DNA of 64,000 nt from Dermatemys mawii (Eukaryota > Chordata > Testudines > Dermatemydidae). The notes below the pieces were generated by a model. That model did not search any database. It saw nothing but the letters and a program-made list of their open reading frames with translations, and had not been told where the DNA came from. Location: contig ML677341.1 in NCBI GenBank assembly GCA_007922305.1, positions 70,680,421-70,744,420 on the forward strand, given 5' to 3'. Shown here piece after piece: positions 1 to 10,495 of the stretch. Made by a program: the position numbers and the translations under genes. Position 1 is the stretch's first letter. Every line of letters starts with the position of its first letter.

Positions 1-1075
1 AACTCTCCAACACCAATTTCTACAGGCCACTTCGCTCAAATCCCACTGAGGAATATACTAAGAAACTGCACCATCTACTTAGGACACTCCCTACACTTAC
101 ACAGGAACAAATTAACATACCCTTAGAGCCCCGACTGGAGTTATTCTATCTATTACCCAAGATCCACAAACCTGGAAATCCTGGACGCCCCATCATCTCA
201 GGCATTGGCACTCTCACTGAAGGACTGTCTGCATATGTGCACTCTCTACTCAGACCCTATGCCACCAGCGCTCCCAGCTATCTCCGTGACACCACCGACT
301 TCCTGAGAAAACTACAATGCATTGGTGACCTTCCAGAAAACATCATCCTAGCCACCATGGATGTAGAGGCTCTGTACACAAACATCCCACACAGAGATGG
401 AATACAAGCTGTCAGGAATAGTATCCTTGATGATGCCAGGGCACAAGTGGTTGAGCTCTGTGACTTCATCCTCACACACAATTATTTCAAATTTGGTGAC
501 AATATATACCTCCAGACCAGTGGCACCGCTATGGGCTCATGCATGGCCCCACAGTATGCCAACATCTTTGACTGACCTGGAACAACGCTTCATCAACTCT
601 GGTTCATTCACGCCCCTTCTCTATCTACGCTACATTGATGACATCTTCATCATCTGGACCCATGGGAAAGAAACTCTGGAAGAATTCCACCATGATTTCA
701 ACAGCTTCCACCCCACCATCCACCTCAGCCTGGACCAGTCTACACGGGAGGTCCACTTCCTAGACACCACGGTGCAAATTAATGACGGCCATATCAATAC
801 CACCCTATACCGAAAACCTACCGACAGCTACGCCTACCTTCATGCCACCAGCTTCCATCCCAGACACACCACACGATCCATTGTCTACAGCCAAGCACTC
901 AGGTACAATCGTATTTAACCCTGTTATCTCCAACCTGGTTCTTGCCTACCTGTTTATACCTGCCCCTGGATACTTCCACTGCATGCATCCAATGAAGTGG
1001 GTATTAGCCCGCGAAAGCTTATGCTCTAATACTTTAGTTAGTCTTTAAGATGCCACAGGACTCTTTGTTACTTCT
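1..1075 (+). mobile_element. Penelope-like retroelement, partial
   Basis: It contains the reverse transcriptase relic followed from about 912 by a non-coding tail (GAAGTGGGTATTAGCCC ... CGAAAGCTTATGCTC ... GCCACAGGACTCTTTG). I recognise this tail as the common 3' end of such elements in turtle genomes. The 5' end lies outside the window. The right boundary is approximate. Confidence 0.7.
3..918 (+). pseudogene. Penelope-like element reverse transcriptase, 5'-truncated by window edge and frameshifted
   Basis: The frame open from base 3 to about 570 carries YLLPKIHKPGNPGRPIISG, DVEALYTNIPH and TAMGSCMAPQYANIF. It continues after a 2-base loss (around 571-573, where an ATG codon has become G) in the next frame, with LRYIDDIFIIW (the YIDD catalytic box), VHFLDTTV, LYRKPTD and SFHPRH. 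These are the conserved blocks of Penelope-like reverse transcriptases, which copy their RNA template at the insertion site. The coding sequence stops at RYNRI and runs straight into the element's 3' tail, so the C-terminal GIY-YIG endonuclease domain usual in the family is missing. It is a dead, internally deleted copy. Confidence 0.85.
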
Positions 1076-1250
1076 ACCCAGTTAAGTGTCCCAGACACCT
1101 TGTCTACCATTGGAGCTCTTCTGTCTTCTAGCTGTTTAAACAGCCCATTCATCTCCCAAGCACTCCGGGGGTGGTGGGGGAAGCCACTTCACAGGTATTC
1201 AAACAGGGAAAGGAGGAGGGGTGGTTTGTAACAGACTTTTGAGCATACAA

Positions 1251-1806
1251 GTATACATAGGATACAGATCACTGCTGCTTGTACTTTGTGTGTGTGTCTG
1301 TGTAAAATAACTTCTAAGTGCACTTAACTAAATATAATCCTCTAGATAGAGAAATGTATTTATAGGTTGTTGTGGAGGGTAAAATTTTAGTTAAGTTCCC
1401 TTTTCTACAAATCTTTCACTGGGTACTAATGCCCAAGTTAGTCTTTGAGACTCAGGTGCCTCTCCTGACTTTCTGAAGAGATGGACTCAACTCTGCTGGC
1501 ACATTAGATTGGACCGACAAGATTCAAGTGATTTTTGGGACTCTTATTTCAGATCTCCCGGGCCATGTGAATCATAATAGGAGGTGACTGGAGATGCTGC
1601 TCAGAAGCAAACAAGAACACATGCTTAGGAATACGTCATCAGACACAGAGTGCTCTGAGCAGCCAGCTTTAACCTTAAAGGACTCTCTCTTCTGCACGTC
1701 TCTGTCCTGCTCAATCTCGCTTTCCATTTACTCTGTTTCTCTCAGTCCTGGCTTCCCTCCCTCTCTCTGCCTTCACTCCCTTGCCTTGTTTTTCTCAGAC
1801 TGTTTC
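1251..1806. other. Unassigned sequence between Penelope relic and Harbinger element
   Basis: No coding potential or recognisable repeat was seen. An open frame of 102 codons at 1594-1902 is Ser/Leu-rich, runs into the Harbinger terminus and resembles nothing I know. The stretch just before the Harbinger is pyrimidine-rich. Confidence 0.4.
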
Positions 1807-1832
1807 TCGGGGCTTGGTTACACTTACAGGAT

Positions 1833-1886
1833 TATAGCGCTTTTGATTATAGAGGTCCCGTTATACAGCAATATGTATAGCGCTAT
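1833..1886. repeat. Left subterminal TATAGCGCT repeats of the Harbinger element
   Basis: TATAGCGC at 1833-1840 and TATAGCGCTAT at 1876-1886 lie just inside the left inverted repeat. The same motif recurs at the right end, which suggests transposase or Myb-protein binding sites (inference). Confidence 0.6.
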
Positions 1887-2078
1887 TGCCTGTCCACACT
1901 GAGACGTGCCAGCGGTATAGCATGGCCACATTTGCGGCACTTAAGGCGGCATTAAGAGCAGTGCATTAGGGCAGGTATCCCGCAGAGCACCTCTTCCCGA
2001 TCTGGCGCAGTGCCTTGTGGTAGGGGGGTGTCACTTGCAGGGCATTCTGCATCCTGTTCCAACTACCCATGATGTTTC

Positions 2079-3356
2079 GTGTCATATCCCAGCAATCTCT
2101 GGGTTTCCGTCCACCTCAGGCGCCATCTTTCAACGGTTTCAGCAAGGCGCGCTCCGTCTTCCATTTTCATGTGCCGCAATGAACCACAGCTGCTGAGGGA
2201 CATGCCGACGACTGTCGCCAGCACATCTCTGTGTGCAGTGGAGTTAAGCCTTGACATGCAAGATGACAGTGATGAGTCTGAAGACGAGATCGAAGCGGTG
2301 AACGTGTTTGACACGAAGCTTCTTGTGTCATTAATGGACATGCTCACGGCCGTGGAACGCCGCTTCTGGGCACGGGAAACGAGCACTGAGTGGTGGGATC
2401 GCATCGTCATGCGAGTCTGGGACGACGAGCAGTGGCTGCAAAACTTTCGCATGAGAAAAGCCACTTTCATGGGACTATGTGCTGAACTCGCCCCTGCCCT
2501 GCAGCGCAAGTACACCAGATTGAGAGCTGCCCTCCCGGTGGAGAAGCGGGTGGCTATTGTGCTCTGGAAGCTGGCCACCCCAGACAGCTACCGATTGGTG
2601 GCCAACCACTTTGGGGTGGGAAAGTCGACCATTGGAGTTGTGCTGATGCAACTGTGCAGGGCCATTAATCGCATCCTGCTACCAAAAATCGTGAGTCTGG
2701 GTAATATGCATGACATCGTTGCTGGCTTTGAAGAAATAGGTTTTCCTAACCGTGGAGGGGCAATAGATGGGACCCATATACCTATTCTGGCGCCCGCCTA
2801 CCTAGCAGACAAGTACATTAACTGAAAGGGGTACTTCTCCAGGGTTTTCCAGGCTCTTGTGGATCACCGTGGGCGTTTTACTGACATTAACGCAGGCTGG
2901 TCTGGAAAGGTGCATGACGCACGCATCTTCCGCAACACCGGCCTGTTCAAGAAGCTGCAGGCTGGGACTTTTTTCCCAGACCACCGGATCCCCGTGGGGG
3001 AAGTCAAAATGCCCATCATTATTCTTGGCGACCCCGCTTACCCTTTAATGCCCTGGCTCATGAAACCCTACACAGGGAGCCTGAACAGCAGCCAGGAAAG
3101 GTTCAACTACGGGCTTAGCCGGTGTCGAATGAGTGTGGGGTGTGCTTTTTGGCATCTCAAAGCGAGGGGGTGCTGTGTTTATGGGAAGCTAGACTTGGCT
3201 GAGGGAAGTATGTCCTCGGTTATTTCCACATGCTGTGCCCTACATAATCTTTGTGAGCGGAAGGGCGAAGGCTTCACTGAGGCATGGTCCTCGGAGGTTC
3301 AATGCCTGGAGGCCACATACGCACAGCCAGAGAGCAGGGCTCTTAGAGGGACCTAG
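2079..3356 (+). pseudogene. PIF/Harbinger transposase, disabled by one in-frame TGA and loss of the catalytic Glu
   Basis: This is a HARBI1-like DDE transposase frame of about 425 codons. Visible are the helix-turn-helix-like stretch with NHFGVGKSTIG, the first Asp block GGAIDGTHIPI, the DHRGRFTDIN and DARIFRNT blocks, and the second Asp block LGDPAYPLMPWLMKPY. A single TGA at 2823-2825 stands where the family has Trp (IN-W-KGYFS). The third catalytic position in the RMSV-E-CAFG block reads Gly (GGG at 3138-3140), and the following Gly is Trp, so catalysis would be lost even without the stop. The frame is otherwise open to 3356. The N-terminal Met is only the first in-frame ATG. Confidence 0.88.
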
Positions 3357-3633
3357 AGCGAGGCTGTTAGGGTCAGAGATGCCTTGAGGGAGCATTTTGA
3401 GGCTGAAAGCCAGTTGTAATGGGAAGTGCAAAGGGAGGGAGGTAGTGTGCATTCTTTTAATAGGAACAGGCATTTGCTTTTCTGTAGCCACTAATAATCT
3501 ATGTACACTGAATAAAGAAACTCATTTATGAAAAAGACAATTCATTTATTCAACAGCTACTTCGGTTGCTGAAAGAGAGATTTTGATGCATGTGTAGGGG
3601 AATCTGGGGGAGGTGCAATTGGGATGGGGCCAG

Positions 3634-5338
3634 TCAGAGATGGGAATATGTCCTGATCTCTGACTCTCCAGTGCCCTCAGAGTTGCTGTGTCCCCCGAAC
3701 CCCATTTGCAGAGGGCAATAAGGCATGTTAGGGGTTGAGTGCAGTGGATAAGGATCCTGGGTTTGGGGGTTGTTCGGTGAAGGCAGAGGGGTTGGAGGCA
3801 GCTGTGGGTGGTGATAACCAGATAGCTGATGAGAGTGGCCTGGAGGGTACAGAGGGCCAGAAGGGGAAGGGTTTTGGGGCAAATGATAAAGGGGGTGGAG
3901 AGTGCCATGCTGCTTCTCCTGAATGGCAGCAATCCGCTGCATAGTCTCTAATTGAAGCTGCAGTAATGAGAACAGCTTATCAGTGGTTTCCCGCCGGTGA
4001 ATTGCGTTCTCCTGCCGTGCCTTCTCCCTCAGCTTGCTCTCATCCTCCCTCCACCTCTGTGCAATTCGATTCTCCATTACAGCCTATTGCATTACTTGCT
4101 GTACTAGATCCTCTTTGCTCTTTTGTGGCCTCTTTCTCAGTTGCCTCAGCCTCTCAGCTGTTGATAACAGTGATGGCTCAGGGCTCAAGGTCGATTCTTC
4201 AAAAAGAAAAAGATACATGTAACAGTGGCTCCCCTGTAAACAGCAGACATGCCTATGATTCCCCCGCATTCCCCGTTTGCCTGTCCCGCAGAGAGCACAC
4301 AGACAACAACGGAGTCCTGCCGTGGTGAGTCCTCTGCAGATGCAGGGGGAATGATTGTTTCCCTGCCGTGCTGTGGCGGGGGCGGGGGAGTGCCAGGAAG
4401 TGGCGGGAGCCCTACTCTGCACGCTGTCCCAACATTCTCTGTAGGAGTTTGTCCTGGAAGATATCTTGCTGCTGCGGGTCACTGAGGAAGAAAGGGAGGG
4501 CATTCTAATGAGATGTGGCTTCTGCCTAGGGCCATATGCAGCTTGCCTCTGTGCAGCAATGCTTCCCCCACCCATCGTAGCACAGTGGCGGGGACTAGTG
4601 ACCGGAACGGGGGCCACACTGGCTCTCCCAAGAAACCTGCGCCGGCGCATTGCAAGCACTCTTATTGAGACCTTTGAAGAGATTACTGATGATGATTACT
4701 GCGATGTGATAGACTACATCAGTGCTCTATTCCACATGTAGGCAAGCATGCAAGCATCCCTTTCCACCCCAAGCTGCTTGCCTTTGCAATAGAAAAGCAG
4801 CTTTACCTCCGCAATCCGCTGCTGAGCTGCCCCCTGCAACCGCCGGACGCTGTGGCTGGCTGCCCTCCTCCTGGCTTGAGAAGAGCTGCTGGCTGCATGC
4901 GTCCAGGGACTCCTCCGTGCCCTGGGTCGCTGCTGCCTCCTCCTCCTCCTCTTCTTCATCCTCCTCCTCTTCGTCCTCCTCCTCACCCCCCCTTCACTGG
5001 TGGGCTGGGAAGTGTCCATGGTGGTCGATGGAGTGACCGTAAGATCACCACCAAGTATTGCGTCTAGCTCCTTATAAAATCTGCAAGTCACCGGAGCGGC
5101 CGTTTGCCCCGTGGGCTTTGCGATACGCATTCCTAAGCTCCTTTTCCTTAACATGGCACTGCAAAGTGTCCCGCTTATGTCCTTTTTCTGCCAAGGCCCG
5201 TGATATCTGCCCATAGGTATCATAATTTCTGCGGCTAGACCGCAACTGAAACTGAACAGCTTCTTCCCCCCAACAGCTGATGAGGTCCAGCACCTCGCTA
5301 TTGCTCCACGCTGGGGATCCTCTATTGCGAGGAGGCAT
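3634..5338 (-). pseudogene. Harbinger accessory Myb/SANT-like DNA-binding protein, broken
   Basis: On the - strand, MPPRNRGSPAWSNSEVLDLI starts at 5338 and continues through a Trp-containing trihelix/Myb-SANT domain (WGEEAVQFQLRSSRRNYDTY, KGHKRDTLQCHVKEKELRNAY) to about 5090. A frameshift near there moves CRFYKELDAILGG into another frame. An acidic, low-complexity stretch (GAG/GAA repeats, about 4935-4990) follows. A probable 3' exon begins near 4205 (ERLRQLRKRPQKSKEDLVQQ) and, after a further stop and frameshift, continues as RRETTDKLFSLLQLQLETMQ down to a Pro-rich tail. In PIF/Harbinger elements this second protein helps bring the transposase to the termini. An intron between the two parts is plausible but not proven. 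Confidence 0.65.
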
Positions 5339-5643
5339 GGCATGTGGAGTCATGATCAATCAGAACGATCACCTGCAAGGATTCCCTGAGAGCACGCCAC
5401 GCTTGGCTGGAGCAAACAGGAAGGGGATTTTCAAATGTCCCTGGAACTTTAAAGGGCGGGTCTGACGTTTGGTCACCTGAGGACAGCACAAAAGAGTTTG
5501 CAAGTGATGACCAGAGTGGCTCGAACGGGAATTATGGGAAGGGCTGGAGGCCAATTAATGTGCAGTGGGTGTCCACATTCTCGCTGTAGCACTACAGCAG
5601 CTGCGCTACAGCCCTTATTCCCCATGCAGAGGTGGATTACCAG

Positions 5644-5741
5644 GAGCGCTATAACTCCGCGGTTATAGCGCTCTATGGGCCTTGCCAGTGTGAACGGGTA
5701 GTAGGTTATAGCGCTCCTGGGGGCTTTATAGCGCTATAAAG
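5644..5741. repeat. Right subterminal TATAGCGCTATA repeats of the Harbinger element
   Basis: Four copies lie in under 100 bp: AGCGCTATAA (from 5645), TTATAGCGCT at 5663 and at 5706, and the perfect 18-bp palindrome CTTTATAGCGCTATAAAG at 5724-5741. They mirror the left end and are candidate protein-binding sites. Confidence 0.65.
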
Positions 5742-5763
5742 TGCCTGTGTAACCAAGACCTCG

Positions 5764-7241
5764 GTCTCTCTCAAGCTCCCCACTGCCTGCCTCTGTCCCT
5801 CAGCTGCCTCCCCTCTTCTCAAACTCTCACTTCCCCTCTTCTTGAGGGGAGCAGTCATCTCCTTGCACTTTCTCAGAGGGAGGGGTGACCAGCTCTCCAT
5901 AGAAAATTACACATGCATTCACTGTGAACACACCTAAATCGTGTATTCCTATATGGGGTTGATTCCCTTTACTGTATTTACATTTATTTCCCTATTAGAT
6001 CACATTTGTCTGCCAGATGGGGAATATGTATCTAAGATTACACCCCTTCCAGAGCAAGACTTGCGTGTGCTTTTATGCTGCTCACTCTTCACAAATTGAT
6101 CACGAATACCAGAGTAGAACAATCATCAAAACAGTAAGACACTTGGGTAGAAGTAGTTACATTTTAATTTATAGTCAGTTATGTGAAAAATGATTAAACT
6201 TGTTCATACTGATATTAATGTCTCTATCAGCGAAATGGTGATTGGGTGTTTGGGGGTGGGCGCGCTGGACGAAGTTGTCTGCAGAATCTCAGCTCTGAAT
6301 TTCCTGGGCTTCAAATATATTTACTTTGTTGTTTAAGTGATTTTTTTACAACCTAACAGTATCTTTGCTTTTTGTGTTGAAATTTTTCTTTTTGAAAAAG
6401 GTGTGAAAACATCACTGTGAACTTTAACTATCCTCTCCCTGAACTCCACTGGTTTGTCTGAATGCCATAATTTGCAACCTTTGCAGGCTTACCTGAAGGG
6501 GAAGAGACAGAGCCTTGTTTCCTGGCCTTGAAAGTTTCACTTGGATTGAATAGGAGGAACACGTGTACTTATGCAGGCTTCCATCCACATACCACCTGGG
6601 AAGCTAGTAGGGAGGGTTAGGTTGGTCATGAGTGATCGCCTTTCAGGGTAACAATTTTCTGAAGAGGCTCATCCTTTCATTGGTTTTCTACAGCCTGCCT
6701 TCCACCTCTACAATCTTGAAATTCTTTACCCCACCCCATACTGTGTCTCTCTGATCCTGTGGCCTTTCCCATTTGTCTCTGCTGGGACTGACAACATGCT
6801 GCTTTACTCTTTCCATTCTATACTGTGAGTATTCTGTGTAGATTCTTATGTAAGAAATACTCATGTAAGAAGAAATGTACTTGGTTTCACAAAAAGTATT
6901 CTTACAACTGGGAGGAGGGGGGTGCTGGTTATGTCCAGAAACATCTTTAGTGGCCTATTAAGAAGAGCAAATTTGCTTGCTTCTGAAATTGCAAATTTTT
7001 GTTAAAGACCCATAATTAAATCTCTGGCAGGAATAATTTAGCGATATCCTCAGAAGTCATGGCTCTATTAGAGGCAATACAACTACACCAACTCTTCCTT
7101 GAATCTGGTGTTTGAACAGGAACAAGGGTTTCTGGTTGCCTTTAAAATACATCTAGTGTTCAGCACCTTGCAGGAGAGATCCCTAAACTCTAACTACATA
7201 GTCACTACCATGACTACCAATCGCATAGCATCCTTCACAAA
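5764..7241. other. Unassigned non-coding sequence
   Basis: No gene or clear repeat family was recognised. The first 130 bases are pyrimidine-rich; the rest is A+T-rich, with no long open frame. Confidence 0.4.
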
Positions 7242-8027
7242 GCTGGTGTTGCAGGATACTCTGTGTCCCGTAGGAACGAGGCACACACACAGCTGCTGAA
7301 TAGAAGTAATGCGTTTATTGAAGGCACAAGTGACACAGCCACAACGGGGGCTCCCTTCATTGCTGCCACTGGGACGGGCTTCATCCCGAGCATTGCTCCG
7401 GTGCGTCGGGCATTCCCCGTCCCAGTGGCAGCAANNNNNNNNNNNNNNNNNNNNNNNNNNNNNNNNNNNNNNNNNNNNNNNNNNNNNNNNNNNNNNNNNN
7501 NNNNNNNNNNNNNNNNNNNNNNNNNNNNNNNNNNNNNNNNNNNNNNNNNNNNNNNNNNNNNNNNNNNNNNNNNNNNNNNNNNNNNNNNNNNNNNNNNNNN
7601 NNNNNNNNNNNNNNNNNNNNNNNNNNNNNNNNNNNNNNNNNNNNNNNNNNNNNNNNNNNNNNNNNNNNNNNNNNNNNNNNNNNNNNNNNNNNNNNNNNNN
7701 NNNNNNNNNNNNNNNNNNNNNNNNNNNNNNNNNNNNNNNNNNNNNNNNNNNNNNNNNNNNNNNNNNNNNNNNNNNNNNNNNNNNNNNNNNNNNNNNNNNN
7801 NNNNNNNNNNNNNNNNNNNNNNNNNNNNNNNNNNTTGCTGCCACTGGGACGGGGAATGCCCGACGCACCGGAGCAATGCTCGGGATGAAGCCCGTCCCAG
7901 TGGCAGCAATGAAGGGAGCCCCCGTTGTGGCTGTGTCACTTGTGCCTTCAATAAACGCATTACTTCTATTCAGCAGCTGTGTGTGTGCCTCGTTCCTATG
8001 GGACCCCGAGTACCCTGCAACAGCTGG
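7242..8027. mobile_element. Palindromic element with 188-bp inverted arms around a 400-N gap, 5-bp target duplication
   Basis: The arms 7247-7434 and 7835-8022 are reverse complements: the inner 164 bp are identical, the outer 24 bp carry four mismatches. The ends are TGTTGCAG and CTGCAACA, and GCTGG is repeated directly outside (7242-7246 and 8023-8027). The right arm reads like the end of a long terminal repeat: AATAAA at about 7951, then a short stretch ending in CA. The left arm is the same sequence inverted. TG...CA ends and a 5-bp duplication fit integrase-type insertion, but a retroviral LTR should not have 188-bp inverted ends. A long-TIR DNA element (Ginger-like ends begin TGTNR) or an assembly fold-back are alternatives. 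Confidence 0.6.
7435..7834. other. Assembly gap, 400 N
   Basis: Exactly 400 unknown bases; the round number suggests an estimated or placeholder size. It sits at the centre of symmetry of the palindromic element. Open frames reported across it are meaningless. Confidence 0.99.
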
Positions 8028-9560
8028 GAATGCATGTTTGACTCAGTTTTTTCTCCCACTTCTGTGTACAAAATTTCAAATGAGACCTCCAGAGTTTCAA
8101 GACTAATTTTGGAAAATGGATGCTTTCGTAAAGTTAAGATAAGTAAACTGTGTTCACTGTCTTTTTCATAGGGAAATGGAATCTAATATTATTACAGGTA
8201 ATGCCTTTTGCAGTGTAGTCACTATGTGATAAACATGAATGTAAAAATAAATGCAGAAATTGTTATAGCCTATAACCCATGCTGATTCCTATTAGTACAA
8301 TTCTGAATGCAAAGAAAATGGAAATTCTAAGCATAAAACAATGATTTTGAGAAGATTATTCTTACTGGGTGCAGCTGCTGAGTTGGTCTAGGTTTATTTG
8401 CATATCTAATATTTCAATTGTTTTGATTAACATGGAGCACTTGGCTGTTTAGAATCAGCAAGTAGATTGGTTATCTTTTAGAATTAGCTTTGCAAATAAT
8501 ACTCCTGTAGACTATTTTCTAGAATATGTTTATACAAAAGGCAGTTTTGGAGTAGGTAACCCCGCATTCATTGGATAACATAGCAAAAGTGTTTGGAATA
8601 CAAGCAACAAAGGATGGAATGTAGCACTGACTAGAAATGGTGGTTAAGAGTGTAATCATAAGCAATCCGTGAAAACCAGAGTGAGGATGTTCAGTAGTTT
8701 TACGAGTATCATGAGGCATCTTTACATTTAATGGATCACTTGCAGCTTCTTATATGAATGGGCCTTCATGTTTGAAATCAAACTAACAATTCACGTTCCT
8801 AGCTTGCACGGTGCTTTGTGATGCTAGATGGACTTTATGGCTTAATGTATGTTGCTACATCTGTTTTACACACTTAAATACTATTCTGCTCTACTTAATT
8901 AACTCAGGATTTTACCCTGCTGATCCTGGTCAGTGAAAGTTACCTTCACTAGTGAGCAGAATTTTAGCTAGAAAGATGTTAACAGTTTGGGCTTTAAGAG
9001 CTTGAGACTGAGTAATTGCAGTCTACTATACAACTTATTGACAAATTCACCTTTTTGCTAATATAAAAGCACTGAGCAACAGATGTGGCTCCTCTGCAAA
9101 TGCAAGATCATCAGTATGTAGTTATAAATTTTTGCATATGTGACAGGTAATTGTGAACTCTACATGGTCTCACAAATAGAGAAGACTTTCATACTAGAGC
9201 AAACATCGTGGAATATTTTTCAGCTCTTCCATAGTAATACACTGGGGAATTACGATCAAGATCATAAACTTGCATGATTTACATACCTGTTTCCAGGTTT
9301 ACTGCTGGCATCTAGCTTCAGAAGTGCTTATGAAGTTACCAATCATGGAATGTTTGTTTTGTGTTTTTTAAAATCAAGCTGTGAAGTTTGAATAGTCAGC
9401 CTTTTGTGTTTTTAGCTTATTCTGTTTTTTATAAAGTATATATTTTTGTTTCAATTGTTACTGTGTAGTGTCTTCCACTTCCATAGGAGGGAGGGTGTTT
9501 TGTAAACTACTGCTCATGCTTCTGATCAGTATACCCACAGAACTCTGACCTTGTGCCACA
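8028..9560. other. Unassigned A+T-rich non-coding sequence
   Basis: No coding potential, splice-exon candidate or recognisable repeat was found in this stretch. Confidence 0.4.
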
Positions 9561-9790
9561 CTTTAGTCCAAAGGGTCTCAAACTGGGGGTTGTGACCCCT
9601 CAGGGGGTCGCAAGATTATTACATGGGGGGGGGGGGAGGAAGATGCAAGTTGTCAGGCCCCCCAACCCTGCTTCACCTCCAACATTTATAATAGTGTTAA
9701 ATATAAATTAAAAGGGGAGGGGTCACACTCAGAGGCTTGCTGTGTGAAAGGGCTCACCAGTGCAAAAGCTTGAGAACCACTGCTTTAGTT
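9561..9790. mobile_element. hAT-type MITE
   Basis: The 214-bp element (9569-9782) has hAT/Charlie-like ends: GGGTCTCAAACT at the left, and CAGTGGTTCTCAAGC reading inward from the right. An 8-bp duplication (CTTTAGTC / CTTTAGTT) flanks it. It is non-coding and contains a run of G. Confidence 0.75.
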
Positions 9791-10495
9791 CTACTTTTTA
9801 GTTGATTTTACACTACCAGCCAGAGCTGTAGAGTTAGGAAGTGAAATTAGAAGCGTGTGGGAGGGGCAGCATATTATCCAGAAATATTTCCAAATATAGC
9901 CTTTTCTTTCAGTAAAGGTTTTGTGATTAATATTTTATATTGTTTTAAGTGTGTATTTCTCAATAAATATACTATGTTTGTTCCCCTTCCCTAGCCTTGA
10001 GTTAGACCTATCTATGGAGAACCTTGTTAAACTCTGTAGCGTTTTCATTTAAACAGTAGGCTATCTCACTTTGAACCTGGAATAATTGAGGTTGAAAAAT
10101 TTATCAGACTTCTGGCAGCCAGAGATTGATCTGAAAGATGAGATTATAGGATCCTGCAATTAAATTCCAGGTTCAGTGTTACGGTAAGAAGCCCAGCCGC
10201 ATATCCGTCTTCTGGTGATGGTACTGGGATGTTTTTAAGGATGCTGTATCTGGATTCTGATTGGAAACTTTCTTTATGTATCTGCATCAGGCTAGTATTT
10301 ATGTAAATTGGAAGTCTCCTAGGGGCTACTGGAAGGGAGGTGAAGTTTCTTTTCCACCCACAGAGTATCCTGGTTGGAGTCTCTGCTTTTCTGCTTCTCT
10401 GCCAGGCTCCTGATTGGTGCATTCCCATCAGTTTAATTGTTTCCTATATGGTAATGAATATTGGGAGTGAAACAATGAATATCAGGAGTGGAATG
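9791..10495. other. Unassigned non-coding sequence
   Basis: No gene or repeat recognised. An open frame of 94 codons on the - strand (10144-10428) has no family features and is probably chance. Confidence 0.4.

Larger units (their letters stand above)
1807..5763 (+). mobile_element. PIF/Harbinger DNA transposon, full length, inactive, with TCG target duplication
   Basis: The element spans 1810-5760. Terminal inverted repeats match (GGGCTTGGTTACAC at the left; the right end read inwards gives GGTCTTGGTTACAC). A 3-bp direct repeat TCG flanks it (1807-1809 and 5761-5763); 3-bp duplications are the rule for PIF/Harbinger, although TWA is the usual target. Inside are two convergent genes: a DDE transposase on the + strand and a Myb/SANT-type DNA-binding protein on the - strand, the standard two-gene layout of the superfamily. 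Both genes carry breaks, so the copy is not autonomous. Confidence 0.88.

Noticed and set aside
1594..1902. 102-codon + open frame
   Set aside because: Crosses the left Harbinger terminus and has no recognisable motif.
2063..2578. 171-codon open frame on the - strand
   Set aside because: Shadow of the Harbinger transposase, which has clear motifs on the + strand.
4722..5067. Poly-Ser and poly-Pro open frames on the + strand
   Set aside because: They are the opposite strand of the acidic (GAG/GAA) stretch of the Harbinger Myb/SANT gene.
7263..8171. Long open frames on both strands across 7194-8171
   Set aside because: They exist only because 400 N are translated as X; the real parts are inverted-repeat sequence.
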